From an uncultured Pelagibacteraceae bacterium (lineage in GTDB: Bacteria; Pseudomonadota; Alphaproteobacteria; Pelagibacterales; Pelagibacteraceae): a stretch of 64,000 nt of DNA. Positions within the stretch are counted from its first letter, which is position 1. The number at the start of each line of letters is the position of its first letter. The position numbers and the translations under genes are program-made. The notes beneath the pieces are model-generated. The model worked only from the letters and a program-made list of their open reading frames with translations. It did no database searches and was not told the origin of the DNA. The stretch spans positions 1 through 64,000 of the forward strand of contig CACLFK010000005.1 of assembly GCA_902606105.1 (NCBI GenBank), in the 5' to 3' direction. Of the stretch, positions 54,339 through 62,816 are shown one piece after another.

Positions 54339-55856
54339 TTATTTCTTTTTATGCTTTTTAAATGAAAATTTTTTAGGTCTTTGTCTTTTTTTAAATTTTT
54401 TTCTTCCTTTAAATGAGGATCTTTTATCGTCTTTTTCTACTATATCATTTGTTTTTTTTCCAAAATATTTAGGATTATTAGTAAAACCAAAAGATTTTTT
54501 CTTGTCCTTAAATTTTGATTTTTTATCTTCATCTTTTTTAAAGAAATTCTTTTTGCCTTTAAAATTAGATTTATTGTCATTTTCCTTTTTGAAAAATTTC
54601 TTCTTTTCTCTAAAGTCAGATTTTTTATCATCATCTCTTTTAAAGAACTTCTTTTTATCTCTGAAGCTACCTTTTTTGCTATTATTAAATTTTCTTTTTT
54701 TGTTAAATGGAGCCTTACCTTTTTTACCACCTCTAAAACTTTTCTTATGACCTCTATCTCTTTGAGCTGGTTTGTAATTTGGATTTATTAATTTACTTAT
54801 AGAATTCCACATCGATCGATCACTTGGAGTTAAAAAGGTTAAAGCAGAACCTTCTTTACCAGCTCTACCAGTTCGTCCTATCCTATGAACATAATCTTCT
54901 GGAATTTGTGGCAGATCGTAATTAATAACATGTTTGATCACCGGGATATCTAATCCCCGTGCCGCAACATCGGTTGCAATGAGGATACGACTGTGTCCAT
55001 TTCTAAATCCATTGATAACTCTGTCTCGTTTACTTTGTCTTAAGTTTCCATGAATAGCATCAGCTTTATGACCATCATATTTTAGTCTTTTAACTATTTT
55101 ATCAGCACCATGTTTAGTTTTAACAAATACTAAAATGGACCCACTTCTCTCTACAAGTTGATTGATTAGTTCATGATATTTTTTGTCCTGTGAAACTTCA
55201 AATGTTTCTTGCTTAATTTTATCAATTGGGGCTGATAAAGATCCAACAGATATTCTCTCAGGATTATTTAAATACCTTTGAGATATTTTTAAGATGTTGT
55301 TTGGAAGGGTTGCTGAAAATAATAATGTTTGATGTTCCTTTGGAACAAAATTTAAAATCTGCTCTATTTGAGGTGTAAATCCCATATCTAGCATTCGATC
55401 AGTCTCATCTAAAACTAAATAATTAACTTTAGATAAATCTAGACTTTTTCTCTTTAAGTGATCATTAATTCTGCCAGGGGTTCCAACGATTATCCTTGCA
55501 CGTTTGCCTAACTTTCTAAGTTGCTTTTGCATACTCTCACCACCAATTAAAAGAGCATTACCAATTCCTATTTCTCTAACATTTAATTTTAAAACAGTTG
55601 CCATTACTTGTGTTGCAAGTTCTCTTGTAGGACAAACAATTAAAGCCATTGCTTGTTTATCTTTAATTAATTTATTAATCATTGGGACGGTGAAGGCTAA
55701 AGTTTTACCTGTTCCGGTTTGAGCGGTCCCTAAAATATCTCTACCTTCAAGACTTATTGGAATTGATTGACTTTGAATTGGAGTTGGAGTTTTAAAATCA
55801 GCAAGCTCAATTGACTTTTTAAGCTTATTTTCAATTTGTAGATCTGAGAAATTCAT
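54339..55856 (-). CDS. rhlE: DEAD-box RNA helicase (RhlE type) with a repetitive basic tail
   Basis: The 505-residue protein has the RecA-like core: Q-motif region, motif I AQTGTGKT (45-52), PTRELA, GTPGR, motif III SAT (181-183), and HRIGRTGRAG. Motif II is DETD (150-153) in place of DEAD. From about residue 370 there is a low-complexity tail with tandem repeats (KKKFFKRDDDKKSDFREK and similar). It should unwind RNA in ribosome or mRNA metabolism, and the tail would bind RNA. The gene symbol is by similarity to RhlE. Confidence 0.9.
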   Translation of the reverse strand: MNFSDLQIENKLKKSIELADFKTPTPIQSQSIPISLEGRDILGTAQTGTGKTLAFTVPMINKLIKDKQAMALIVCPTRELATQVMATVLKLNVREIGIGNALLIGGESMQKQLRKLGKRARIIVGTPGRINDHLKRKSLDLSKVNYLVLDETDRMLDMGFTPQIEQILNFVPKEHQTLLFSATLPNNILKISQRYLNNPERISVGSLSAPIDKIKQETFEVSQDKKYHELINQLVERSGSILVFVKTKHGADKIVKRLKYDGHKADAIHGNLRQSKRDRVINGFRNGHSRILIATDVAARGLDIPVIKHVINYDLPQIPEDYVHRIGRTGRAGKEGSALTFLTPSDRSMWNSISKLINPNYKPAQRDRGHKKSFRGGKKGKAPFNKKRKFNNSKKGSFRDKKKFFKRDDDKKSDFREKKKFFKKENDNKSNFKGKKNFFKKDEDKKSKFKDKKKSFGFTNNPKYFGKKTNDIVEKDDKRSSFKGRKKFKKRQRPKKFSFKKHKKK

Positions 55857-55942
55857 TAGGATAGGGAATGGTATATATTAAGTATTTATGATGGATGCTT
55901 ATATCTTTTCAAACCAAATACAATGAATAGTTTGGTCAAGAA

Positions 55943-56428
55943 TTAATCTCTAAAGTTTACAAAATCTATTGGAAGACCTATATCAATGGATTTTATGGCA
56001 CTCATTGCTTCTTGAAGGTCATCTTTCTTTTTACCATCCACTCTTAATTCTTCACCTTGAATTTTTATTTGTATTTTTAGCTTAAGTTTTTTTATATCAG
56101 CAATAACTTTTTTAGCACTTTCCTGACTAATTCCTTCTTTTAATTCATTGACTTGTCTAATCGATCCACCTGAAGCACCTTCAGAGCTTTTAACTTCTGA
56201 TACCCTTGGATCTACTTTTCTTCTAACTAAATGGGTTTGCAGCAATTCATTAACTTGCTTTAATTTTAATTTATCAGGTGCAGTAGTTGTAATTGTTTTG
56301 TCTTTTCGCTCAATTGTGATGTGAAGTCCTTTAAAGTCATATCGATTACCAATTTCTCTTAAACAATTAGCTAAAGCGTTATCAAATTCTTGGTAATTAA
56401 TTTTGCTTATTACATCAAACGAAGGCAC
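55943..56428 (-). CDS. yajQ: YajQ-family nucleotide-binding protein (UPF0234)
   Basis: The 161-residue protein begins MPSFDVISKINYQEFDNA and continues with YDFKG and IKIQGEELRVDGKKKDDLQ, all signatures of the YajQ/DUF520 family. Members bind nucleotides, and some bind cyclic di-GMP. The length is normal. It lies 86 bp downstream of the helicase start on the same strand. Confidence 0.95.
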   Translation of the reverse strand: MPSFDVISKINYQEFDNALANCLREIGNRYDFKGLHITIERKDKTITTTAPDKLKLKQVNELLQTHLVRRKVDPRVSEVKSSEGASGGSIRQVNELKEGISQESAKKVIADIKKLKLKIQIKIQGEELRVDGKKKDDLQEAMSAIKSIDIGLPIDFVNFRD

Positions 56429-56508
56429 GATTTATTTATATAATAATTATAATTGAGTTTATATATATTTAAAAAAGAAAATGTGAATAACAACGTAAAC
56501 AAAAATTT

Positions 56509-56655
56509 TTATCGAGTAAGAAGCGAAGGTTTTTTATCTTTTTTACTTTTTAATTCATTTTTTGTATCACAGTATCTCTTAAAAGCATAAGCTGCTGATA
56601 TACCACCAATTAATATAAATTTTAATATCTTTAATTTAATGAGTGTTTTAATCAT
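56509..56655 (-). CDS. Small single-pass membrane protein, 48 residues
   Basis: An ATG at 56655 opens a frame of 48 residues ending at 56509. It has one hydrophobic segment (ILKFILIGGISAAYAF, about residues 10-25) followed by a lysine-rich tail. It starts 2 bp after the stop of the next upstream membrane gene, which supports coupling. No family recognised; the layout fits a small membrane-anchored cytoplasmic tail. Confidence 0.55.
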   Translation of the reverse strand: MIKTLIKLKILKFILIGGISAAYAFKRYCDTKNELKSKKDKKPSLLTR

Positions 56656-56657
56656 GT

Positions 56658-56861
56658 TTAAATATCAAACTTTTCTAATAAGAAGTGGATTACTAAATTG
56701 TAGAGAAATACAAAACAAGAAATATAGAATAGAAAAATTACCCCTTTAGAATTAAAGATGTATCCAGTTGAAGTTAAAAGCACAATAAATAAGCTAATTG
56801 ATAAAGCAAGCTTTGATTGTGATTTTTTTTTTAAGTGAGATTTAAAAATATCTTCTTTCAT
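56658..56861 (-). CDS. Small two-pass membrane protein, 67 residues
   Basis: The protein has a charged N-terminus (MKEDIFKSHLKKKSQSK), then two membrane segments (about residues 18-36 and 41-63). It is followed 2 bp later by the 48-residue membrane gene. I do not recognise a family. It is upstream of yajQ on the same strand and divergent from rseP, which starts 161 bp away; that gap holds no gene that I can support. Confidence 0.65.
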   Translation of the reverse strand: MKEDIFKSHLKKKSQSKLALSISLFIVLLTSTGYIFNSKGVIFLFYISCFVFLYNLVIHFLLEKFDI

Positions 56862-57022
56862 TAGTATAATGATAATTAATAAAGATATTTATTCATCGTT
56901 AATTTTGTCCCACTTAGACAATTAATTTTTATTAAAAAGTTAAAAAGTAATGACAAAAAGTATCAGTATTATTAATGAAAGAGGGGTTGTGAATACTTTA
57001 TTATTCATTTAAAATATTAAAT

Positions 57023-58135
57023 ATGCTTAGTTATATTGTTCCGTTTTTAGTTCTAATTTTAGTTGTGGTATTCATTCACGAGTATGGCCACTATTATTTT
57101 GCCAGAAAATATGGAGTAGGAGTTACCGATTTTTCAATTGGATTTGGTAAAGAATTATTTGGTTGGAATGACAAACACGGAACGCGTTGGAAAATATGTG
57201 CAATACCGCTAGGAGGTTACGTTAAATTTTTTGGGGACAGAAATGTATATTCTCAAGCTGACCATAAAGAAATATTAGAAAAATACAGTAAAGAAGAACA
57301 AGAAAAATTATTTATTTTAAAACCTTTGTATCAAAGGATGTTAATTGTTTTTGGTGGTCCTTTGGCTAATTTTTTATTGGCTTTAGTTATATTTTTTTCA
57401 ATTTATACTTTTATTGGTAAAGATTTTACTCCAGCAGTTATCAATGAGGTTCAAAAAGATAGCCCAGCAATGACTGGAGGCCTTAAAAATCAAGATATAA
57501 TTTTAGAAATTGATGGAAATAAAGTTAAAAGTATCATGGAAGTTTCTAAATTTATCACCATGTCCACACGAGATGTTATAGATTTTAAAGTTAAACGTTC
57601 TTATGATGAATTAATTTTAAAAGTTAAACCTAACATTGTTGAAGGTGAGGATGGATTAGGTAATAAAATCAATAAAAGAATGGTTGGAATAAAACTTGGG
57701 GCTTATAATAATGAAGTAAATCATGTTAAATTAGGTCCTGCCCAAGCAATATACCATGCAGCTCATGAGGTATATTACGTCAGTACTTCATCACTAAAAT
57801 ATATTGGTGGTATGATCATGGGAAAAGCGGATACCTCCCAACTTGGAGGTCCAATTAGAATTGCAAAGATATCAGGTCAAGTTGCAACCTTTGGAGTGAT
57901 AGCTTTTATAAGCATGATGGCTTATATTTCGATTAGTTTGGGGTTAATTAATTTGTTTCCAATACCTATGCTTGATGGAGGTCACCTAATGTTTTATGCA
58001 TTTGAAAGCATTTTAGGCCGTCCCTTATCACAAAAAACACAAGAAGGGTTTTTTCGAATCGGTATGTTTTTGTTGATATCTTTAATGTTTTTCACAACCT
58101 TTAATGACCTAAAAGATTTAGGTTTATTTAGCTAA
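57023..58135 (+). CDS. rseP: RseP-type site-2 membrane metalloprotease
   Basis: The 370-residue protease has the zinc motif HEYGH (His19-His23) in the first membrane segment, one PDZ domain (about residues 125-200), and the second catalytic motif NLFPIPMLDGGHLMFY near residue 312-328. It cuts membrane-embedded substrates such as anti-sigma factors. The single PDZ is common in alphaproteobacteria (E. coli has two). The neighbours yaeT/bamA and lpx genes often linked to rseP are not in view. Confidence 0.95.
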   Translation: MLSYIVPFLVLILVVVFIHEYGHYYFARKYGVGVTDFSIGFGKELFGWNDKHGTRWKICAIPLGGYVKFFGDRNVYSQADHKEILEKYSKEEQEKLFILKPLYQRMLIVFGGPLANFLLALVIFFSIYTFIGKDFTPAVINEVQKDSPAMTGGLKNQDIILEIDGNKVKSIMEVSKFITMSTRDVIDFKVKRSYDELILKVKPNIVEGEDGLGNKINKRMVGIKLGAYNNEVNHVKLGPAQAIYHAAHEVYYVSTSSLKYIGGMIMGKADTSQLGGPIRIAKISGQVATFGVIAFISMMAYISISLGLINLFPIPMLDGGHLMFYAFESILGRPLSQKTQEGFFRIGMFLLISLMFFTTFNDLKDLGLFS

Positions 58136-58191
58136 CAAAACTTTTCTCAACATCAAAAAATAAAGTAAAATCAATACTTATTTAAATTTTT

Positions 58192-58203
58192 ACAAGATCT
58201 TGT
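58192..58203. promoter_or_regulatory. 12-bp palindrome upstream of the HU gene
   Basis: ACAAGATCTTGT is a perfect 12-bp palindrome about 90 bp before the HU start. It may be a repressor operator or a promoter element; no binding protein is recognised. Confidence 0.25.
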
Positions 58204-58292
58204 GGTATTTTTATTTTTTAACACTAAAAAAAAGCTTGATTTATCAACGTTTATGGCAAGTATGAATATTAACCAACAAAACCGGAGCTAAA

Positions 58293-58568
58293 ATGAACAA
58301 AAAACAACTAATTGCAAAGCTTTCTGGCTCATTAAATTTGAGTAAAGCTGATGCGGAGAGAACATTTGATACAATTACCAACACTATTTTAGATGCTTTA
58401 AAAGGTGATGACTCAGTTAAAATTGCTGGATTTGGAACATATAAAGTAGCAAAAAGAAAAGCTAGAGTTGGACGAAATCCTAGAACTGGGGAGCAAATTC
58501 AAATAGCTGCTTCTCAAAAGGTAAAATTTTTACCAGCAAAAGCTTTAAAAGAAGTATTCAACAAATAG
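58293..58568 (+). CDS. hup: HU-family DNA-binding protein
   Basis: The 91-residue protein is a typical HU subunit: N-terminal helices (MNKKQLIAKLSGSLNLSKADA), then beta arms with GFGTYKVAKRKARVGRNPRTGEQI. RNPRTGE at the arm tip is the DNA-contacting motif. HU shapes the nucleoid. It has a GGAG site and is followed by an intrinsic terminator. The gene is monocistronic. Confidence 0.96.
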   Translation: MNKKQLIAKLSGSLNLSKADAERTFDTITNTILDALKGDDSVKIAGFGTYKVAKRKARVGRNPRTGEQIQIAASQKVKFLPAKALKEVFNK

Positions 58569-58578
58569 TAATTTTTTT

Positions 58579-58618
58579 AACAGCCCTGATGTAAAAATAC
58601 ACGTTAGGGCTGTTTCTA
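58579..58618 (+). terminator. Intrinsic terminator after HU
   Basis: AACAGCCCTGATGT pairs with ACGTTAGGGCTGTT (58579-58592 with 58601-58614) to give a 14-bp stem with two G:T pairs and an 8-base loop, followed by a short T-rich end. It terminates the HU transcript ahead of the amt promoter region. Confidence 0.85.
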
Positions 58619-58709
58619 TATGCAAATTCCGCATAGCCAATTTTCCTAATCAGCGTTAGTTTTTAAATTTATTAAAAATTATAACCATCAACTTAACAGT
58701 GGAGGTCTT

Positions 58710-60011
58710 ATGACTAAATTAATAAAACGAATAACTGTACCACTTTTTAGTTTAATATTTTTATTAAACATGAGTAGTGCAGGAATGGCAGAGACAACAG
58801 TTTCTGCTGAAGTTCAAGCTATATTCAATTCACTACTTTTTTTAATGTGTGGTTTCATGGTCATGTTCATGGCAGCGGGTTTCGCGATGCTAGAATCTGG
58901 TATGGTAACTTCAAAAAGTGTTTCAGTAATTTGTGCAAAGAACATTGGTCTTTACTCAATTGCTGGAATAATGTTTTGGTTGTTTGGATATAACTTAGCG
59001 TATGGAATTCCAGAGGGTGGTTACATTGGAACATTTACTCCATGGTCAGATGCAAGTTCAGTTGACACTGGATATGCAGATGGTTCTGACTGGTATTTCC
59101 AAATGGTTTTCTGTGCAACAACAGTTTCAATTTGTTCAGGAGCAATGGCTGAAAGAGTAAAACTTTGGCCGTTCTTTCTATTTGCAGCAATCTTAGCTGG
59201 AATTATTTATCCAATAGTAATGGGTTGGCAGTGGGGTGGAGGCTGGTTGGCAGAACTTGGCTTCTCAGATTTCGCTGGATCAACTTTAGTACACTCAACA
59301 GGTGGTGCAGCAGCACTAGCTGGAATAATGTTACTTGGGTCACGTTCCGGAAGATTTGATAACAAAGGTGAAGCGAAAGCAATGAAACCTTTTGCTGCTT
59401 CTTCAATACCATTAGTAACAATAGGTGTATTTATCCTATGGTTAGGTTGGTTTGGATTCAATGGTGGATCTCAATTAGCGATTGGAACATTTGATGATGC
59501 AGTAGCTGTATCAGGTATCTTTATTAATACAAATCTTGCTGCTTGTGGTGGTGTAATGGCTGCAGCAACAATAACAAGATTAATGTATGGTAAAACAGAT
59601 GTTGTACAAATGTTAAACGGAGCAATCGGTGGATTAGTAGCAGTAACTGCTGAACCATTAGCGCCAACACCACTGGCTGCAATTTTCATTGGAGCTATAG
59701 GTGGTTTAATCGTTGTATTTGGAACTAAATTGTTATTCAGTTTCAAACTTGATGATGTTGTAGGTGCAATTCCAGCTCACATGTTTGCTGGAATATGGGG
59801 AACACTTGCAGTGCCACTAACAAATACCGATGCAAACTTTAGTGCACAAATAATCGGTGTGCTATCAATTAACATTTTTGTGTTTGTCGTTTCATACATC
59901 GTATTCTCAATTATGAAATCTACGTTTGGAATAAGGCTAAGTAAAGAAGCTGAGTCCAAAGGTACTGACGTAACAGAAACGGGTGTAATAGCATACGCAA
60001 TACGAGACTAA
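58710..60011 (+). CDS. amt: Ammonium transporter, Amt family
   Basis: The 433-residue protein has an N-terminal signal-like segment and about eleven membrane segments. Typical Amt/AmtB sequences are MVMFMAAGFAMLESGMV, DFAGSTLVHSTGGAAALAG and LGWFGFNGGSQL; His in VHSTGG and HMFAG are the pore histidines. It brings ammonium into the cell, where GlnA fixes it. A strong GGAGG ribosome site precedes the ATG. No GlnK is adjacent. Its 3' region is unusually structured. Confidence 0.96.
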   Translation: MTKLIKRITVPLFSLIFLLNMSSAGMAETTVSAEVQAIFNSLLFLMCGFMVMFMAAGFAMLESGMVTSKSVSVICAKNIGLYSIAGIMFWLFGYNLAYGIPEGGYIGTFTPWSDASSVDTGYADGSDWYFQMVFCATTVSICSGAMAERVKLWPFFLFAAILAGIIYPIVMGWQWGGGWLAELGFSDFAGSTLVHSTGGAAALAGIMLLGSRSGRFDNKGEAKAMKPFAASSIPLVTIGVFILWLGWFGFNGGSQLAIGTFDDAVAVSGIFINTNLAACGGVMAAATITRLMYGKTDVVQMLNGAIGGLVAVTAEPLAPTPLAAIFIGAIGGLIVVFGTKLLFSFKLDDVVGAIPAHMFAGIWGTLAVPLTNTDANFSAQIIGVLSINIFVFVVSYIVFSIMKSTFGIRLSKEAESKGTDVTETGVIAYAIRD

Positions 60012-60025
60012 TTGCATGCAATATA

Positions 60026-60106
60026 GGGGCTCTTCGATCTCCATGTCGTTATCTCATTGAAGAGCTCCTAACTAAAAAGATTAACAAAATATCTCTCTCT
60101 AGTTAG
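60026..60106 (+). ncRNA. Structured 3' region of amt (candidate 3' UTR RNA)
   Basis: GGGGCTCTTC (60026-60035) pairs with GAAGAGCTCC (60059-60068) with one G:T pair and a 23-base loop. CTAACTA (60068-60074) then pairs with TAGTTAG (60100-60106). The amt-bcp terminator follows. This could be a decoy, stability element or small RNA made from the amt transcript; no known class is recognised. Confidence 0.35.
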
Positions 60107-60110
60107 TTAC

Positions 60111-60140
60111 TATAAGGCCCCAATAAGGGGCCTTATTATT
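60111..60140. terminator. Bidirectional terminator between amt and bcp
   Basis: ATAAGGCCCC (60112-60121) and GGGGCCTTAT (60127-60136) form a 10-bp GC-rich stem around an AATAA loop. The flanks are AT-rich on both sides, so it can end transcripts from amt and from the convergent bcp gene, whose stop overlaps its edge. Confidence 0.9.
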
Positions 60141-60591
60141 AATTAATTATATCCTTAAGCGTTCTTAGCACCTCTTTGGCATGATCTTTTGCTTTAACAT
60201 TATTCCAGATTTTTAAAATTTTACCTTTTTTATCTAATAAATATGTAGTTCTTACCACACCCATAAATTCTCGGCCCATAAATTTTTTCTTTTGCCACAC
60301 TTTATATTTTTTTAAAACGTTTAACTTCTCATCAGCTAATAAATCAAATTTAATTTTATATTTATCTTTAAATTTGTCATGACTTTTTAAGCTGTCTTTT
60401 GAAATTCCATAAATTTCGCAGTTTAATTTTTTAAATTTTGGCAACAATTTATTAAAATCATTTGTCTCAAGCGTACATCCTGGGGTATCATCCTTTGGAT
60501 AGAAATAAAGAACAAGATATTTGCCAAAATTATCAATTAAAGTAAATTTTTTATTATTAGTTGATGGTAAACTAAAGTTAAACGCTTTCAT
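60139..60591 (-). CDS. bcp: Thioredoxin-dependent peroxiredoxin (BCP/PrxQ family)
   Basis: The 150-residue peroxiredoxin has the peroxidatic Cys39 in DDTPGCTLE. The second Cys five residues later, present in E. coli BCP, is absent (Asn). Cys58 in KLNCEIYGIS may act as the resolving residue, or the enzyme may work as a 1-Cys type. It reduces peroxides with thioredoxin. It overlaps the following glycosyltransferase start by four bases. Confidence 0.93.
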   Translation of the reverse strand: MKAFNFSLPSTNNKKFTLIDNFGKYLVLYFYPKDDTPGCTLETNDFNKLLPKFKKLNCEIYGISKDSLKSHDKFKDKYKIKFDLLADEKLNVLKKYKVWQKKKFMGREFMGVVRTTYLLDKKGKILKIWNNVKAKDHAKEVLRTLKDIIN

Positions 60592-61601
60592 TTATTAATC
60601 CTTTCAATTATTGTATTATAAACTTTTTGAGTTGTTAAAGTTTTCATATTTTCTCTATTTCTAATCCATGTATTATCTTTGTAATCATCTGGAACTATAA
60701 ATTTAATTTTGCTATATTTTAACTCACTTATAGGATCGTTAGCTATCAAACCAAATGTCTCAATTCCTAATGCTGATGATAAATTAAGTGGCCCAGAATT
60801 ATTACCAATATAAAAATTCGAATTTACAATTGCTGTAACCACACCATTGAGATCTTTTGAAGAACAATCAATAAAATAACTTTTCTTGGATAATGATATT
60901 ATTTTCTTGGCTATATGTGCTTTTTGTGGTCCACATATCAAATAAATATAATTGAAAATGTTTCTTTTATAAAGCATATCTGCTAATTCAACAAAATTCT
61001 CCTCATACCACATTTTATAATCTTCAAATGAGTCGACACCAAAAGCAATTTTTTTTCCATCAATTAAAAGATCTTTATTTTGATCTTTAAAGTTTTTGAT
61101 ATTTACCTGTAATTTTGGAAAAGGATCATATAATTTAATTTTATTAAGTTCTAAGAGTTTTTTACTTTGTTCGGAATAATTTAACCTCCAATCATTTTCA
61201 TCTAAAAAATTTTTTGAGGATAACCATTTCTTTTGATTACCAATTCCAGGGCCAATAATATTTTTAATACCTGAAAATTTTGCTGCTAAGGCAGGTTTAT
61301 TTACCTTATCCAAAATATATACATGACTATAATTATTTTTTTTAAAAATCTTAATTAATTTAATAACATCGACCCAATAAAATATTCCCTTTCTAAAATT
61401 ATTATAATTTATAATTTTTATATGTTTTAAATCTTGCAAAATTTTTTTTGCTTGAGTACTTTCTCTTAAAATTAAATCAATCCTAACTCCATGATGTTCA
61501 CTTATAGCTTTCATGTAAGGAAGTTGCCAAACAAGATCACCTAACTTATGGTGAGTATAAACAACACAGATATTATCTAATAAATTTGATTTTGATTTCA
61601 T
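60588..61601 (-). CDS. Glycosyltransferase family 9 (heptosyltransferase-like)
   Basis: The 337-residue protein has the GT9 layout with YTHHKLGDLVWQLPYMKAI at the N-terminus and a C-terminal NSNFYIGNNSGPLNLSSALG segment, the nucleotide-sugar-binding region seen in LPS heptosyltransferases. It may add a sugar to an envelope glycan or LPS core. It overlaps an FkbM-like methyltransferase gene by 29 bp, suggesting a glycan-modification pair. It is strongly AT-rich and Lys/Asn/Ile-rich. Confidence 0.82.
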   Translation of the reverse strand: MKSKSNLLDNICVVYTHHKLGDLVWQLPYMKAISEHHGVRIDLILRESTQAKKILQDLKHIKIINYNNFRKGIFYWVDVIKLIKIFKKNNYSHVYILDKVNKPALAAKFSGIKNIIGPGIGNQKKWLSSKNFLDENDWRLNYSEQSKKLLELNKIKLYDPFPKLQVNIKNFKDQNKDLLIDGKKIAFGVDSFEDYKMWYEENFVELADMLYKRNIFNYIYLICGPQKAHIAKKIISLSKKSYFIDCSSKDLNGVVTAIVNSNFYIGNNSGPLNLSSALGIETFGLIANDPISELKYSKIKFIVPDDYKDNTWIRNRENMKTLTTQKVYNTIIERINK

Positions 61602-62352
61602 CTCTTCTTTTAAAGTTTTTATAATCCAAGTACTTGATTGGATAATTGTTGTTGGTTAATTTATTTTTAATATTATAAATTTTTTTATTTAACAAAGATA
61701 ATTCAAGCACTCTAGGTATATTATTTCTATTTATACCCTCAAAGTTATTAGCATGTATATGTATAAGTTTTAAATCTAATTTTTTTAAGAAATTTTCTAT
61801 TTTTTTTAGATTTTTATGTACTTGGTGAAATTCTATTATTAAAAAAACTAAATTTTTTGAATTTTTCTTTATACTATTTAATATTTGATATTCATCTCCT
61901 TCTATATCTATTTTTAAAAAAATATTGTCTAAGTTTTTTATTATTTCTGAAATTGTAATTTCTTTATTATTTTTTTTCTTATAAACTATTTTTTTTTTGA
62001 AATGAATTTTATTTTTTCTAAAAAAATTTAAATAATCTATATATTTAAATATATCTAAAATTTTCCACCATCGAAGTTTTTTGAGTAATAGCAGATGAAT
62101 AATATCTTTTTTAAATCTTTTAATCCAAAATTTATTATTAATAGTATGATCATAAGCATATAAATTACAGTTAATATTTTTTTTTAAAAATTCTTTTTCA
62201 AATTCCCAATCATCGTTTAATCCACAAGTAATTAAATTATGAGTTTTTTTTATAATTCTGTAATCAATAACATATCCACCATCTCTTTTTGGACCAATTC
62301 TTATTAAATTTGAATTATTAATCTTATAGGGTTTTAAAAAGTTAGGAAGCAC
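61573..62352 (-). CDS. FkbM-like methyltransferase-fold protein
   Basis: The 259-residue protein has an N-terminal RIGPKRDGGYVIDYR segment and FLKIDIEGDEYQILNSI near the middle, the conserved acidic motif of FkbM/Methyltransf_21 domains. The rest is very rich in Lys, Asn and Ile. It may methylate a sugar of a surface glycan. It overlaps the GT9 gene. The family call is moderately firm; substrate unknown. Confidence 0.7.
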   Translation of the reverse strand: MLPNFLKPYKINNSNLIRIGPKRDGGYVIDYRIIKKTHNLITCGLNDDWEFEKEFLKKNINCNLYAYDHTINNKFWIKRFKKDIIHLLLLKKLRWWKILDIFKYIDYLNFFRKNKIHFKKKIVYKKKNNKEITISEIIKNLDNIFLKIDIEGDEYQILNSIKKNSKNLVFLIIEFHQVHKNLKKIENFLKKLDLKLIHIHANNFEGINRNNIPRVLELSLLNKKIYNIKNKLTNNNYPIKYLDYKNFKRRDEIKIKFIR

Positions 62353-62393
62353 AACGCTTTATTTTATTTTTAAATTAGCATATAATAAAAATT

Positions 62394-62777
62394 ATGAATA
62401 TAAAATCTGCAAATAATTTAGTACAAGAGGCTTTAGCTGAAGTAAAAACTATAACTGTTGACGAGGCATTAGAAAATTTTCAAAATAATAAAATTAATTT
62501 AATAGATATTAGGGATATAAGAGAACTTGAAAAGGGAGGTAGAGTAAGAAACTCTCATCATATCCCAAGAGGCATGTTAGAGTTTTGGATGGACCCAAAT
62601 AGTCCTTATTTTAAGGAAGGTAAGATAGATCAAAGTAAAGAAATGGTATTATTTTGTGCTGGAGGTTTAAGGTCTGCATTGGCTGCTAAAACTTTAAAAG
62701 ATATGGGATTTGAAAAAGTCTCTCACATAGACGGAGGTTTTGGAGCAATAAAGCAAAGTAAATTTGAAATAGAGTAG
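62394..62777 (+). CDS. Rhodanese-like sulfurtransferase
   Basis: The 127-residue single-domain protein has the rhodanese active-site loop LFCAGGLRSALAA with catalytic Cys88, plus NLIDIRDIRE and HHIPRGMLEF. It transfers sulfur from thiosulfate or a persulfide to an acceptor. It is divergent from the FkbM-like gene by a 41-bp gap. Its natural partner is not known. Confidence 0.9.
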   Translation: MNIKSANNLVQEALAEVKTITVDEALENFQNNKINLIDIRDIRELEKGGRVRNSHHIPRGMLEFWMDPNSPYFKEGKIDQSKEMVLFCAGGLRSALAAKTLKDMGFEKVSHIDGGFGAIKQSKFEIE

Positions 62778-62816
62778 TTTATATTAACATAAAATTTAAA
62801 GATTAATTTAAATTTT

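Noticed and set aside
56951-57013. Twenty-residue ORF before rseP
   Set aside because: It is too short, has no ribosome site that I can see and no coding character; probably chance.
58619-58635. TATGC/GCATA inverted repeat upstream of amt
   Set aside because: The arms are only 5 bp and overlap the edge of the HU terminator region; too weak to call an operator.
59203-59959. Several ORFs antisense or out of frame inside amt
   Set aside because: They overlap the clear ammonium transporter and show no start signals or conserved motifs.
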